Of a stretch of DNA of 5,778 bases, positions 1 to 5,778 are shown piece by piece. How positions within the stretch are numbered: position 1 is the stretch's first letter; every line of letters begins with the position of its first letter. Both the position numbers and the translations under genes were made by a program. The notes under the pieces are model-generated. The model was not told the DNA's origin and did not search any database. It was given only the letters and a program-made list of their open reading frames with translations. The stretch is from the NCBI GenBank assembly GCA_003022655.1, contig PXSX01000216.1:1-5778 (forward strand). Direction: 5' to 3'. Source of the DNA: Bacteroidetes bacterium QH_1_64_81 (GTDB lineage: Bacteria; Bacteroidota; Rhodothermia; Rhodothermales; Salinibacteraceae).

Positions 1-663
1 GGCCGCGCCGAAGAAGGGCACGCTGTTGGCGTAGTCAATGAAGGCGTCTTGGATGTCGTCCAGGCCCGCGTAGACGTCCAGGTGGTCCTCCTCGATGCTC
101 GTGATGATGGCCAGCGACGGCGTGAGCCGCAGGAAGGCGCGGTCGTACTCGTCCGCCTCCATCACGATCACGTCGCCCTCGCCCGTCACGGCGTTGGAGC
201 CGAAGGCTGTCACCTTGCCCCCCACGATGACGGTGGGGTCGAACCCGCCCTCAGCCACCACGAGCCCGGCCATCGAGGTCGTGGTCGTCTTGCCGTGGGT
301 GCCGGCAACGCCGACGCCAAACTTCATCCGGATGAGCTCGCCCAGCATCTCGGCCCGCGGGATGAGCGGGATGCGGTGCTGCTCGGCCGCCTGCGTCTCG
401 GGGTTCTCCGCCGGGTCAATGGCGCTGGAGTAGACCACCACGTCGGCCTCCCCCACCTGCTCGGCGGCGTGCCCCTCGTAGATGGTGGCCCCCTCCGCCG
501 CGAGCCGATCGGTCACCTCAGTGGTGTCCAGGTCCGAGCCGGTCACGGCGTAGCCGCGGTTGAGGAGCACCTCGGCGATGGAGCTCATGCCGATGCCGCC
601 GATGCCCACCATGTGGACTTGACGGATGCGGCCCAGAGCCGGTTGCGTGCGGAGTTCAGCCAT
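1..663 (-). CDS. murC: UDP-N-acetylmuramate--L-alanine ligase (MurC), N-terminal part, cut by window edge
   Basis: MurC is the cytoplasmic ATP-dependent ligase that adds L-alanine to UDP-MurNAc, the first amino acid of the stem peptide. I translated 221 codons by hand from the ATG at 663-661. The frame stays open to the left edge, so roughly the second half of a normal protein of about 470 residues lies outside the window. Visible hallmarks are the nucleotide-sugar loop HMVGIGGIGMS (residues 17-27), the Mur-ligase ATP P-loop GTHGKTTTT (121-129; His in this loop is typical of MurC, whereas MurD has Asn), EADEYD (169-174) and SIEEDHLDVY (189-198). An in-frame TGA lies five codons upstream of the ATG, which supports this start. 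No Shine-Dalgarno sequence is seen. The gene follows murG after a 92-base spacer (664-755) and is probably cotranscribed with it. The visible part shows no frameshift. Confidence 0.96.
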   Translation of the reverse strand, partial: MAELRTQPALGRIRQVHMVGIGGIGMSSIAEVLLNRGYAVTGSDLDTTEVTDRLAAEGATIYEGHAAEQVGEADVVVYSSAIDPAENPETQAAEQHRIPLIPRAEMLGELIRMKFGVGVAGTHGKTTTTSMAGLVVAEGGFDPTVIVGGKVTAFGSNAVTGEGDVIVMEADEYDRAFLRLTPSLAIITSIEEDHLDVYAGLDDIQDAFIDYANSVPFFGAA

Positions 664-755
664 CGAGAGGGGAGGCGATCAGTGTTGCGGGTTCGTTTGG
701 TCGGTTCAGGGCGATTCCTGGTAGAGACGCGCCGCCGGCCCGTCTGTACGGAAGA

Positions 756-1686
756 TTAATTCTGTCGATAGTGATCGGCGAGAGTGAGTACGTCGCGGGC
801 AATCGTTTCCGCCGCGTCGGGACGGGCTCGCTCCCGGGCAGCGTCCGCCATCTGGGTCAGCCGCTCAGGATCCCCGAGCAGGTCGGGGACCACCGCGTCC
901 AGCCGTTCGTCGAGCTCCGGCTCCGGCAGCAGGACGGCCGCGCCAGCCTGTTCGAGGCTCTGCGCATTCTTCGTCTGATGGTCGGCCGTCACGTTGGGCG
1001 AGGGCACGAGCACCGCGGGCGTGCCCGTCACCATAAGCTCGCTGCAGGTGAGGGCGCCTGATAGCGCTCGCCCGTCTGCCATACCACGTGCACATCGTCC
1101 CCTCGCAGAAGAGTCTCCAGGTTGTGCTCTACCGCGTCGTTGATGGCGGCACTGCCCAGCGACCCGCCCATCACTAATACCATGCGGGCGTCCGCGGGCA
1201 GGTCAAAGGTTGCCCGCGCCTCCTGACGGCTGTCGGGATCGGCCTCCCGGAGCGCCTGGCGCGTGGGATTGCCGCTCACCACCGCTCGCTGGGCCGGCAC
1301 CCAGTCCTGGGCCTCGGGGAAGGCGAGGTGGATGCGCGAGGCGAGGCGGGAGAGCACCCGGTTCGTGAGGCCCGCGTAGGCATTTTGCTCCTGCACCAGG
1401 AGGGGCCGCCCGCGCAGCCATGCGGCCAGCAGTACAGGCGCCGCCACGTAGCCCCCGGTTCCCACCGCCACGTCGGGCTCGATGGCCCCCACCAGACGCC
1501 AGCTCTGCAGGAGTCCTCGCGCCCCTCCGGCACCGCCCGCGCCTCGAGCCGGTCCTGCGTACCGGCAAACACGATCTGGGCGTTCGGGTGCAGACGCTGC
1601 ACCGCGTCGGCAATGGCGATGGCCGGGTACACGTGTCCCCCGGTGCCACCACCCACCATCAGTATGTGTGGAGCGCGTTCGTTCAT
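756..1686 (-). pseudogene. murG: murG (lipid II synthase, UDP-GlcNAc transferase), disrupted by two internal deletions with frameshifts
   Basis: MurG is the peripheral inner-membrane GT-B glycosyltransferase that converts lipid I to lipid II. The homology is unmistakable but lies in three frames. Segment 1 (1686 to about 1525) starts MNERAPHILM and carries the N-terminal loop GGGTGGHVYPA (residues 12-22), ending near EARAVPE. Segment 2 (about 1522 to 1061) begins ARGLLQSWRL and carries EPDVAVGTGGYVAAP, QEQNAYAGLTN, VVSGNPTR and the second glycine loop VMGGSLGSAAIND, ending at WQTGERY. Segment 3 (about 1061 to the TAA at 758-756) carries SGALTCSEL and TADHQTKNAQ and the natural C-terminus. Only about 309 codons remain against a usual 355-375. 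By alignment with the E. coli protein from memory, about 28 codons are lost at the first junction and about 38 at the second. Each frame change fits a loss of 3n+1 bases. As read, translation would stop early and the protein would not work. The gene is normally essential, so either the sequence is wrong here or another copy exists. Confidence 0.9.
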
Positions 1687-1761
1687 GGGCTCGAAAACCG
1701 ATTCGCGGAGACGCCTGTCGGGACGCCCGCGATCACTGAAAAGGAATCTCGTTGTCTCGTG

Positions 1762-2886
1762 TCATTTCCGCCTCGGGGATCGTTCTCCCGCGTGTCGTGA
1801 AATGTTAAGCAGCACACCCGTCATAATGCCGTTGGCCAACAGCGACGTGCCGCCGTACGACACGAACGGCATGGGCAGCCCCGTCACCGGCAGCAGCCCG
1901 CAGGCCACGCCCGCGTGCACGAAGCCGTACGTCACGATGAGCGTGGTAAACCCGACCGCCAGGAACAGCCCCAGCGGATCGGGGGCGTCGCGGGCGATGC
2001 GGAGGTACCCCCGAAAGAGCACCGCGCAAAACCCAAACAGCAAGATGAGGGCACCGATGATGCCATACTCCTCGGCGATAATTGCGAAAATAAAGTCGTT
2101 GTAGGGGGCCGGCAGGAAGTCGCGCTGTACGCTCTTTCCGGGCCCTACCCCCGTGAGCCCCCCTACGGCAAACGCCATCCGGGCCTGCCGGGACTGGTAC
2201 AACACGTCCATCCCGAGGTACGCCTCCATGCGGGCGGCCCGGTCCGGGGAGGTAGAGAGGACGCCGAACGTCATCATCACCCCAAGCGCGCCGAGCCCCA
2301 CAATCTGCACCACGCTCACCCGCCCCACGACGCTCATGAGCCCCACCGCGCCCAGAAGCACGAGGGCGGTCGAAAGGTCGTCGAGGCCGATGAGCCCGAC
2401 CGTCAGAACCACCCACACCAGAATTGGCAGGAACGTTCGGCTGAAGCTCTTCACGTACTCCTGCTTCTTTACTAGTAGAATCGCCACGTAGAAGACGAGC
2501 GCCACCCGCGCGAGCTCCGAGGGCTGAAATCCGACCCCGGCGATCTGCAACCAGCGATCAGTCCCGGGCGAAAAGAACCCCGCGATCTTGACAGCAACCA
2601 GCAACACCAGCGCGCCGAGGAGGGCGATCTGGCTGTACCGGGCCAGCGTACGGTAGTCAATCAGGCTGACTCCCCACATCACTCCGAGCGCGACCGTCAC
2701 GCGGATGAGGTGGTTCACCAGGAAATGCACCGGCTCGGTCCCCGCCCGCACCTCCGCCAGGTACGTGACGGCGCTGTATACGGCCACCACGCCGACCGCC
2801 GCGAGACCGAGCACGACCCATACCACGTACTTGTCCGCCGGGGCTCGGTCGGCAAGATTCTGTCGGAAGGAGTGAATGAAGCTCAT
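1762..2886 (-). CDS. ftsW: Septal peptidoglycan glycosyltransferase FtsW (SEDS family)
   Basis: FtsW is the polytopic inner-membrane SEDS protein of the divisome, which polymerises lipid II together with a class B penicillin-binding protein. The product has 374 residues, normal for the family, with about ten hydrophobic segments. Family marks seen are GTDRWLQIAGVGFQPSELAR (residues 108-127), AFAVGGLTGVGPGKSVQ (238-254), PYNDFIFAIIAEEYGIIGAL (261-280), which holds the Asp (264) matching the SEDS catalytic position, and the C-terminal signature around GLLPVTGLPMPFVSYGG (330-346). The usual QPDLGTA motif reads LDDLSTA (168-174), a mild variant. The order within the murD-ftsW-murG run favours FtsW over RodA. 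The ATG at 2886-2884 follows an in-frame TGA by a few codons, and the bases upstream are A-rich rather than Shine-Dalgarno-like. It ends in TGA, 75 bases before murG. The positively charged tail (RHAGERSPRRK) is probably cytoplasmic. Confidence 0.96.
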   Translation of the reverse strand: MSFIHSFRQNLADRAPADKYVVWVVLGLAAVGVVAVYSAVTYLAEVRAGTEPVHFLVNHLIRVTVALGVMWGVSLIDYRTLARYSQIALLGALVLLVAVKIAGFFSPGTDRWLQIAGVGFQPSELARVALVFYVAILLVKKQEYVKSFSRTFLPILVWVVLTVGLIGLDDLSTALVLLGAVGLMSVVGRVSVVQIVGLGALGVMMTFGVLSTSPDRAARMEAYLGMDVLYQSRQARMAFAVGGLTGVGPGKSVQRDFLPAPYNDFIFAIIAEEYGIIGALILLFGFCAVLFRGYLRIARDAPDPLGLFLAVGFTTLIVTYGFVHAGVACGLLPVTGLPMPFVSYGGTSLLANGIMTGVLLNISRHAGERSPRRK

Positions 2887-2927
2887 TGGCAGTTTTCGTC
2901 ATTCAGCGTCTCAAAACCGAAGTGGCG

Positions 2928-2998
2928 TGACGCGTGAAACGTGAGGCGTGACCTTCCTTCTCACACTTCACTCTTCATGCCTCACTCTTCACGCATCA
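2928..2998. repeat. Inverted pair of heptamer arrays (TGANNNG) between ftsW and murD
   Basis: On the plus strand, 2928-2955 reads as four heptamers starting with TGA: TGACGCG, TGAAACG, TGAGGCG and TGACCTT. On the minus strand, 2998 down to 2957 reads as six: TGATGCG, TGAAGAG, TGAGGCA, TGAAGAG, TGAAGTG and TGAGAAG. The two arrays face each other, so 2927-2951 and 2975-2999 form 25-base arms that are complementary at all but four positions, with a 23-base loop. The TGA stop of murD (2998-2996) is the first triplet of the minus-strand array. No run of T follows the hairpin on the minus strand, so it is not a standard intrinsic terminator. The role is unknown. It could affect mRNA stability or transcript attenuation between murD and ftsW. 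Confidence 0.85.
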
Positions 2999-4378
2999 CA
3001 GCAGCGTCTTCACGAGGCGGCGGAAGAGGGCGCCCCGCTCCTCGAAGCTCTCGTACATGTCGAAGGAGGCGCAGGCCGGGCTCAGGAGCACCGCGTCGCC
3101 CGGCTGGGCAAAGCGCTGCGCCTGGCTCAGGGCCGCCTCCATCGTCTGGGCGCGGCTGCAGCCGGAAGCCTCCGCGCCGAGCTCCCGCGCCACCTTGTCT
3201 CTGCTTTCGCCGAGGGCCACCACGGCGCGCACCGTCTTGCGGACGAGGGGCTTGAGGTCGGTGTAGTCGTTGCCCTTGTCCCGCCCTCCCGCAATGAGCA
3301 CCACGGGCCGCTCGAAACTCTCCAGCGCGTACCACACCGCATTCACGTTGGTGGCCTTCGAGTCATTCACGTACAGCACCCCGTCGATGGTGCGCACCTC
3401 CTCCAGCCGATGCGGCACGCCCTCGAAGCCGGACAGGCTCTCACGAATGACAGCGCTTTCGACCTCCATCACGCGGGCCGAGACGGCGGCCGCGAGCGAG
3501 TTGTACACGTTGTGGCGGCCCCGGAGGGCCAGCTCATCGCGGTTCATAAGTGGTTCGTCCTCGTCGTCGGTTCGAAGAACGATGCGGTCGTTTTGGAGTC
3601 CCCCGCCAGTCCCCGGCACCCCCTCCAGCGTGATCGCCAGCGGACGAAAGCCGTGCGTTTCCGCGGCCACCTCCACGGCCCGTCGCACAGTATCGTCGTC
3701 GCGGTTGTACACCACCACGTCGCCCTCCCCCTGATTGCGGAAAATGTTGAACTTGGCCTGCGCATAAGCCTCAAAGTCGTGGTCGTAGCGACCCAGATGG
3801 TCGGGCGTAATGTTGAGCAGCACGCTGACGCGGGGATGAAACGTGTCCACGTGGTCGAGCTGGAAGCTGGATACCTCCAGCACCACCACGTCCGACGGTT
3901 CCACCTCGCGCACGTAGTCCGAAAACGGATACCCAATGTTGCCGGCCACGATGGCTTCGCGCCCCGGCTCGTCCCGAAACGCCCGCTGGAAAACATGTCC
4001 CGTGAGGCTCGTCGTGGTCGTTTTTCCGTTGGTGCCGGTGATGGCCACGATGGGCGCGTCGCAGAACCAGGACGCCACCTCGATCTCCGAGTACACGTCG
4101 ATCCCGGCCCGGAGCGCCTGCTGCACGATGTTCGACTGCGTAGGCACCCCCGGACTGAGCACAAAGAAATCAGCGTCGAGGGCCCGTACCGTGTGCCCCT
4201 CAAACTCGTGGTCGACCCCGGCCTCGTCGAGAATCGGCTCGGTGCCTTCCGGCGGCGGCCCCTGCTCGGTGAGGAACACTTCGCCCCCGGCCTCGGCCAG
4301 CAGCCGCGCCGCGGCCCGCCCACTGCGGGCGCCGCCCACCACGGTCGCTCGTTTCGTGCGCACTTCCTCTGGGGTCAT
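2996..4378 (-). CDS. murD: UDP-N-acetylmuramoyl-L-alanine--D-glutamate ligase (MurD)
   Basis: MurD is the cytoplasmic ATP-dependent ligase that adds D-glutamate to UDP-MurNAc-L-Ala. The chosen start (ATG 4378-4376, MTPEEVRTKRATVVGGARSG) gives 460 residues, typical for the family, and puts the N-terminal nucleotide-sugar loop at its usual distance from the start. Motifs in order are LSPGVP (74-79), P-loop GTNGKTTTT (115-123), GNIGYP (146-151), EVSSFQLD (168-175), NITPDHLGRY (189-198), the Lys expected to be carbamylated in AQAKFNIF (K209), GRHNVYN (287-293), HRLE (323-326), NDSKATN (338-344) and SPACASFDMY (433-442). All three Mur-ligase domains are complete. A second in-frame ATG at 4417 would add 13 residues and has a Shine-Dalgarno-like AGGGAG before it. 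I rank it lower because the added residues do not look like MurD. The frame stays open back to 4528, but that stretch is repeat DNA. The stop codon coincides with the start of a heptamer repeat. Confidence 0.96.
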   Translation of the reverse strand: MTPEEVRTKRATVVGGARSGRAAARLLAEAGGEVFLTEQGPPPEGTEPILDEAGVDHEFEGHTVRALDADFFVLSPGVPTQSNIVQQALRAGIDVYSEIEVASWFCDAPIVAITGTNGKTTTTSLTGHVFQRAFRDEPGREAIVAGNIGYPFSDYVREVEPSDVVVLEVSSFQLDHVDTFHPRVSVLLNITPDHLGRYDHDFEAYAQAKFNIFRNQGEGDVVVYNRDDDTVRRAVEVAAETHGFRPLAITLEGVPGTGGGLQNDRIVLRTDDEDEPLMNRDELALRGRHNVYNSLAAAVSARVMEVESAVIRESLSGFEGVPHRLEEVRTIDGVLYVNDSKATNVNAVWYALESFERPVVLIAGGRDKGNDYTDLKPLVRKTVRAVVALGESRDKVARELGAEASGCSRAQTMEAALSQAQRFAQPGDAVLLSPACASFDMYESFEERGALFRRLVKTLL

Positions 4379-4422
4379 GCAAGGGCCTGAACGTGTTTGC
4401 AAGGATGGATCTCTCATTTCTG

Positions 4423-4428
4423 CTCCCT
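4423..4428 (-). promoter_or_regulatory. Possible ribosome binding site for an alternative murD start at 4417
   Basis: On the minus strand AGGGAG lies five bases upstream of the ATG at 4417-4415. The bases GGAGC (4426-4422) can pair with GCTCC (4437-4433) across a six-base loop, which could partly hide the site. The other gene starts in the window lack such a motif, so this may be chance. If real, MurD would start 13 residues earlier. Confidence 0.22.
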
Positions 4429-4438
4429 CTGCGGAGCG

Positions 4439-4508
4439 TAATGCGTGAGGAGTGACGCGTAATAAGTGATGCGTGACAAGTAATGCGTAAGGAGTGATGC
4501 GTGAGGAT
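4439..4508 (+). repeat. Ten tandem heptamers (five 14-base units) between mraY and murD
   Basis: The plus strand reads as ten consecutive heptamers with no break: TAATGCG, TGAGGAG, TGACGCG, TAATAAG, TGATGCG, TGACAAG, TAATGCG, TAAGGAG, TGATGCG and TGAGGAT. Every unit begins TGA or TAA, and all but the last end in G. Paired up, they form five 14-base units with consensus TGATGCGTGAGGAG. Because seven is not a multiple of three, stop triplets fall in all three plus-strand frames within 21 bases. The array lies upstream of murD. It belongs to the same family as the repeats between ftsW and murD. Confidence 0.88.
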
Positions 4509-4520
4509 GTCTGTCGATGA

Positions 4521-4548
4521 TCAATCACGTTTCACGCATCACGAATCA
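4521..4548 (-). repeat. Four heptamers in inverted orientation, facing the 4439-4508 array
   Basis: Read on the minus strand from 4548, the units are TGATTCG, TGATGCG, TGAAACG and TGATTGA. The core GTGATGCGTGA (4542-4532) is an exact inverted copy of 4494-4504, giving an 11-bp stem with a 27-base loop. A separate short perfect palindrome, ACGAAT-4-ATTCGT, spans 4541-4556. No T-run follows either structure on the minus strand, so intrinsic termination is not supported. The remainder of the spacer up to the mraY stop (4549-4619) shows no other feature I can name. Confidence 0.75.
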
Positions 4549-4619
4549 CAATTCGTAAAGAGGCAGTGAGGCAACAATCCACCTATCAAGTTTGAGGACC
4601 GAGAAACTCTCAGCCAGAA

Positions 4620-5777
4620 TCATCGAATGCGGAGCATGAGGAGGGCGGCAATCACGGTGATGGCGGTCACGATCCAGAAGCGCGTTACGATCTTTGCCTC
4701 GTGGATGCCAAGGGCTTCGTAGTGATGATGGAGGGGCGCCATCCGGAAGACGCGTTTGCCGGTCCCGGTGCGGCGCCGCGTGTATTTGAAGTAGGTCGTC
4801 TGGACGATGACCGACACCGCCTCGGCAAAGTACACGATGCCGAGCAGCGGCAGCAGCAGCTCCTTGCGCACCATAAGGATGGTACTGCCCACCGCCCCAC
4901 CGAGGGCGAGGGCGCCGGTGTCCCCCATAAAGACGCTGGCCGGATAGCCGTTGTACCAGAGAAACCCGAAACAGGCCGCCGTCACCGCCGCCACGAAGAC
5001 CGTGAGTTCTCCGGTGCCTGGCAGGAACATCACGTTCAGGAACGTCGCAAAATTGGCGTTTCCGGAGATGTACGCCAGCGCAATGAGCCCGAGCGAGACG
5101 AACGCCGTCACGCCCGTCGTGAGGCCATCGAGCCCGTCGGTCAGGTTGACAGCATTGGAGACGGCCGTGATGATGAACACGACCACCGGCAGGTACACGA
5201 CCCATCCCAGGTCGACCCCAAGCTCCCAGAACCGAAAGAGGTCATAATCGACCACCTGATCTTTCAGGAAGGGCATGAAGGTGTACGTGTTGTAGGCCGC
5301 GAAGTCGGGGTGGAAGTAGAGCACCCCGCCCACGACGAGGCCGACGCCCACCTGTCCGGCGATCTTGTACCAGGGGCTGATCCCTTCCTTTTGCGTCTTC
5401 ACTGTCTTCATGTAGTCGTCGGCAAAGCCCACGACCCCGAGCCCGCCCATCGCCACCAGAGCCAGCCACACGTACGTGTTGGCGACGGCGCCCCAGAGGA
5501 GCGTCGCGCCGCCCACGGCCAGCAGGATGATGATGCCGCCCATCGTGGGCGTGCCGGCCTTGTGGACGTGACTCACGGCCCCGGCCGCCTCGCCCTCGCG
5601 CACCGTTTCGCCGAGCTGCTGCCGCCGCAGCCATCGGATGATGCCCCGACCCGCCCACAGCGCGATGCCGAGCGCCGTAATGGACGCCAGCGCCGCCCGC
5701 ACGGTGATGAACTGAATCACCTGGAACCCGGGCGGCTCGTACAGCTGGTCGATGTAGTCGATGAGGTAGTAGAGCAT
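4620..5777 (-). CDS. mraY: Phospho-N-acetylmuramoyl-pentapeptide transferase (MraY)
   Basis: MraY is the polytopic inner-membrane enzyme that transfers phospho-MurNAc-pentapeptide from UDP to undecaprenyl phosphate, forming lipid I. The product has 385 residues and starts MLYYLIDYID, a typical MraY beginning, so the ATG at 5777-5775 is very probably the true start even though the window ends one base beyond it. Motifs in order are HKAGTPTMGG (72-81), the Mg-binding Asp pair in FADDYMK (118-124; D120, D121), NAVNLTDGLDGL (208-219), the catalytic-site Asp in FMGDTGALALGG (283-294; D286) and the histidine cluster PLHHHYE (348-354). About ten membrane segments are visible. The gene ends in TGA with a complete C-terminus (LLMLRIR). 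It is followed by a 241-base spacer rich in heptamer repeats and then murD. That gap is longer than the near-overlaps common in dcw operons, so cotranscription with murD is likely but not shown. Confidence 0.96.
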   Translation of the reverse strand: MLYYLIDYIDQLYEPPGFQVIQFITVRAALASITALGIALWAGRGIIRWLRRQQLGETVREGEAAGAVSHVHKAGTPTMGGIIILLAVGGATLLWGAVANTYVWLALVAMGGLGVVGFADDYMKTVKTQKEGISPWYKIAGQVGVGLVVGGVLYFHPDFAAYNTYTFMPFLKDQVVDYDLFRFWELGVDLGWVVYLPVVVFIITAVSNAVNLTDGLDGLTTGVTAFVSLGLIALAYISGNANFATFLNVMFLPGTGELTVFVAAVTAACFGFLWYNGYPASVFMGDTGALALGGAVGSTILMVRKELLLPLLGIVYFAEAVSVIVQTTYFKYTRRRTGTGKRVFRMAPLHHHYEALGIHEAKIVTRFWIVTAITVIAALLMLRIR

Positions 5778-5778
5778 T

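Noticed and set aside
756..1686. Programmed frameshifting in murG
   Set aside because: Both frame changes coincide with the loss of dozens of conserved residues, so recoding could not restore a working protein.
1328..2104. A 258-codon open frame on the plus strand across murG and ftsW
   Set aside because: It is antisense to two recognised genes and spans their junction, with low-complexity composition. No family match is apparent.
2948..4390. A 480-codon open frame on the plus strand
   Set aside because: It lies opposite murD, whose minus-strand translation carries every expected motif. The plus-strand product is rich in His, Arg and Val and has no recognisable domain. It is an antisense shadow of GC-rich coding DNA.
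4439..4508. A CRISPR array
   Set aside because: The units are seven bases long and directly adjacent, without spacers, and no cas genes are in view.
4379..4528. A 50-residue N-terminal extension of MurD
   Set aside because: The frame is open, but it runs through both heptamer arrays and encodes repeat-derived residues. MurD proteins normally start close to the VTVVG-type loop, as at 4378.
4521..4556. An intrinsic terminator after mraY
   Set aside because: Stems are present, but no U-tract follows on the minus strand. The structures are explained by the repeat family.
1..5778. A previously undescribed multi-gene system
   Set aside because: All five genes belong to well-known peptidoglycan synthesis families in their standard order. 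There is no unexplained stretch longer than about 240 bases.

Overview
This window is a piece of a bacterial division and cell wall (dcw) cluster. All genes read on the minus strand, so the order of transcription runs from right to left: mraY, murD, ftsW, murG, murC. The products cover consecutive steps of peptidoglycan precursor synthesis. MurC adds L-Ala and MurD adds D-Glu to UDP-MurNAc in the cytoplasm. MraY moves the pentapeptide to undecaprenyl phosphate, MurG adds GlcNAc to give lipid II, and FtsW is the septal SEDS glycosyltransferase that uses lipid II. The gene order is the classic conserved one. I see no unknown multi-gene system, no mobile element, no RNA gene and no CRISPR array.

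Layout by coordinate: 1-663 is murC, cut off by the left edge after its first 221 codons. 756-1686 is murG, split over three reading frames by two apparent internal deletions. 1762-2886 is an intact ftsW. 2996-4378 is an intact murD. 4620-5777 is an intact mraY whose start codon lies one base from the right edge. The spacers 664-755 and 1687-1761 hold nothing I can recognise. The spacer between ftsW and murD, and the 241-base spacer between murD and mraY, both contain a degenerate heptamer repeat (consensus T-G/A-A-N-N-N-G). It is present in both orientations in each spacer and can fold into hairpins.

The organism is probably a GC-rich member of the Rhodothermota/Bacteroidota side of the tree, possibly Salinibacter-like. 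This rests on the high GC content, the general lack of Shine-Dalgarno sequences at the gene starts, the acidic protein composition (for example residues 271-276 of MurD) and the style of the MurG and FtsW sequences. It is inference from memory of the families, not a search result.

Two things deserve a second look. The first is the double lesion in the normally essential murG while its neighbours are clean, which may be an assembly error. The second is the heptamer repeat family between the genes, one array of which begins exactly at the murD stop codon.
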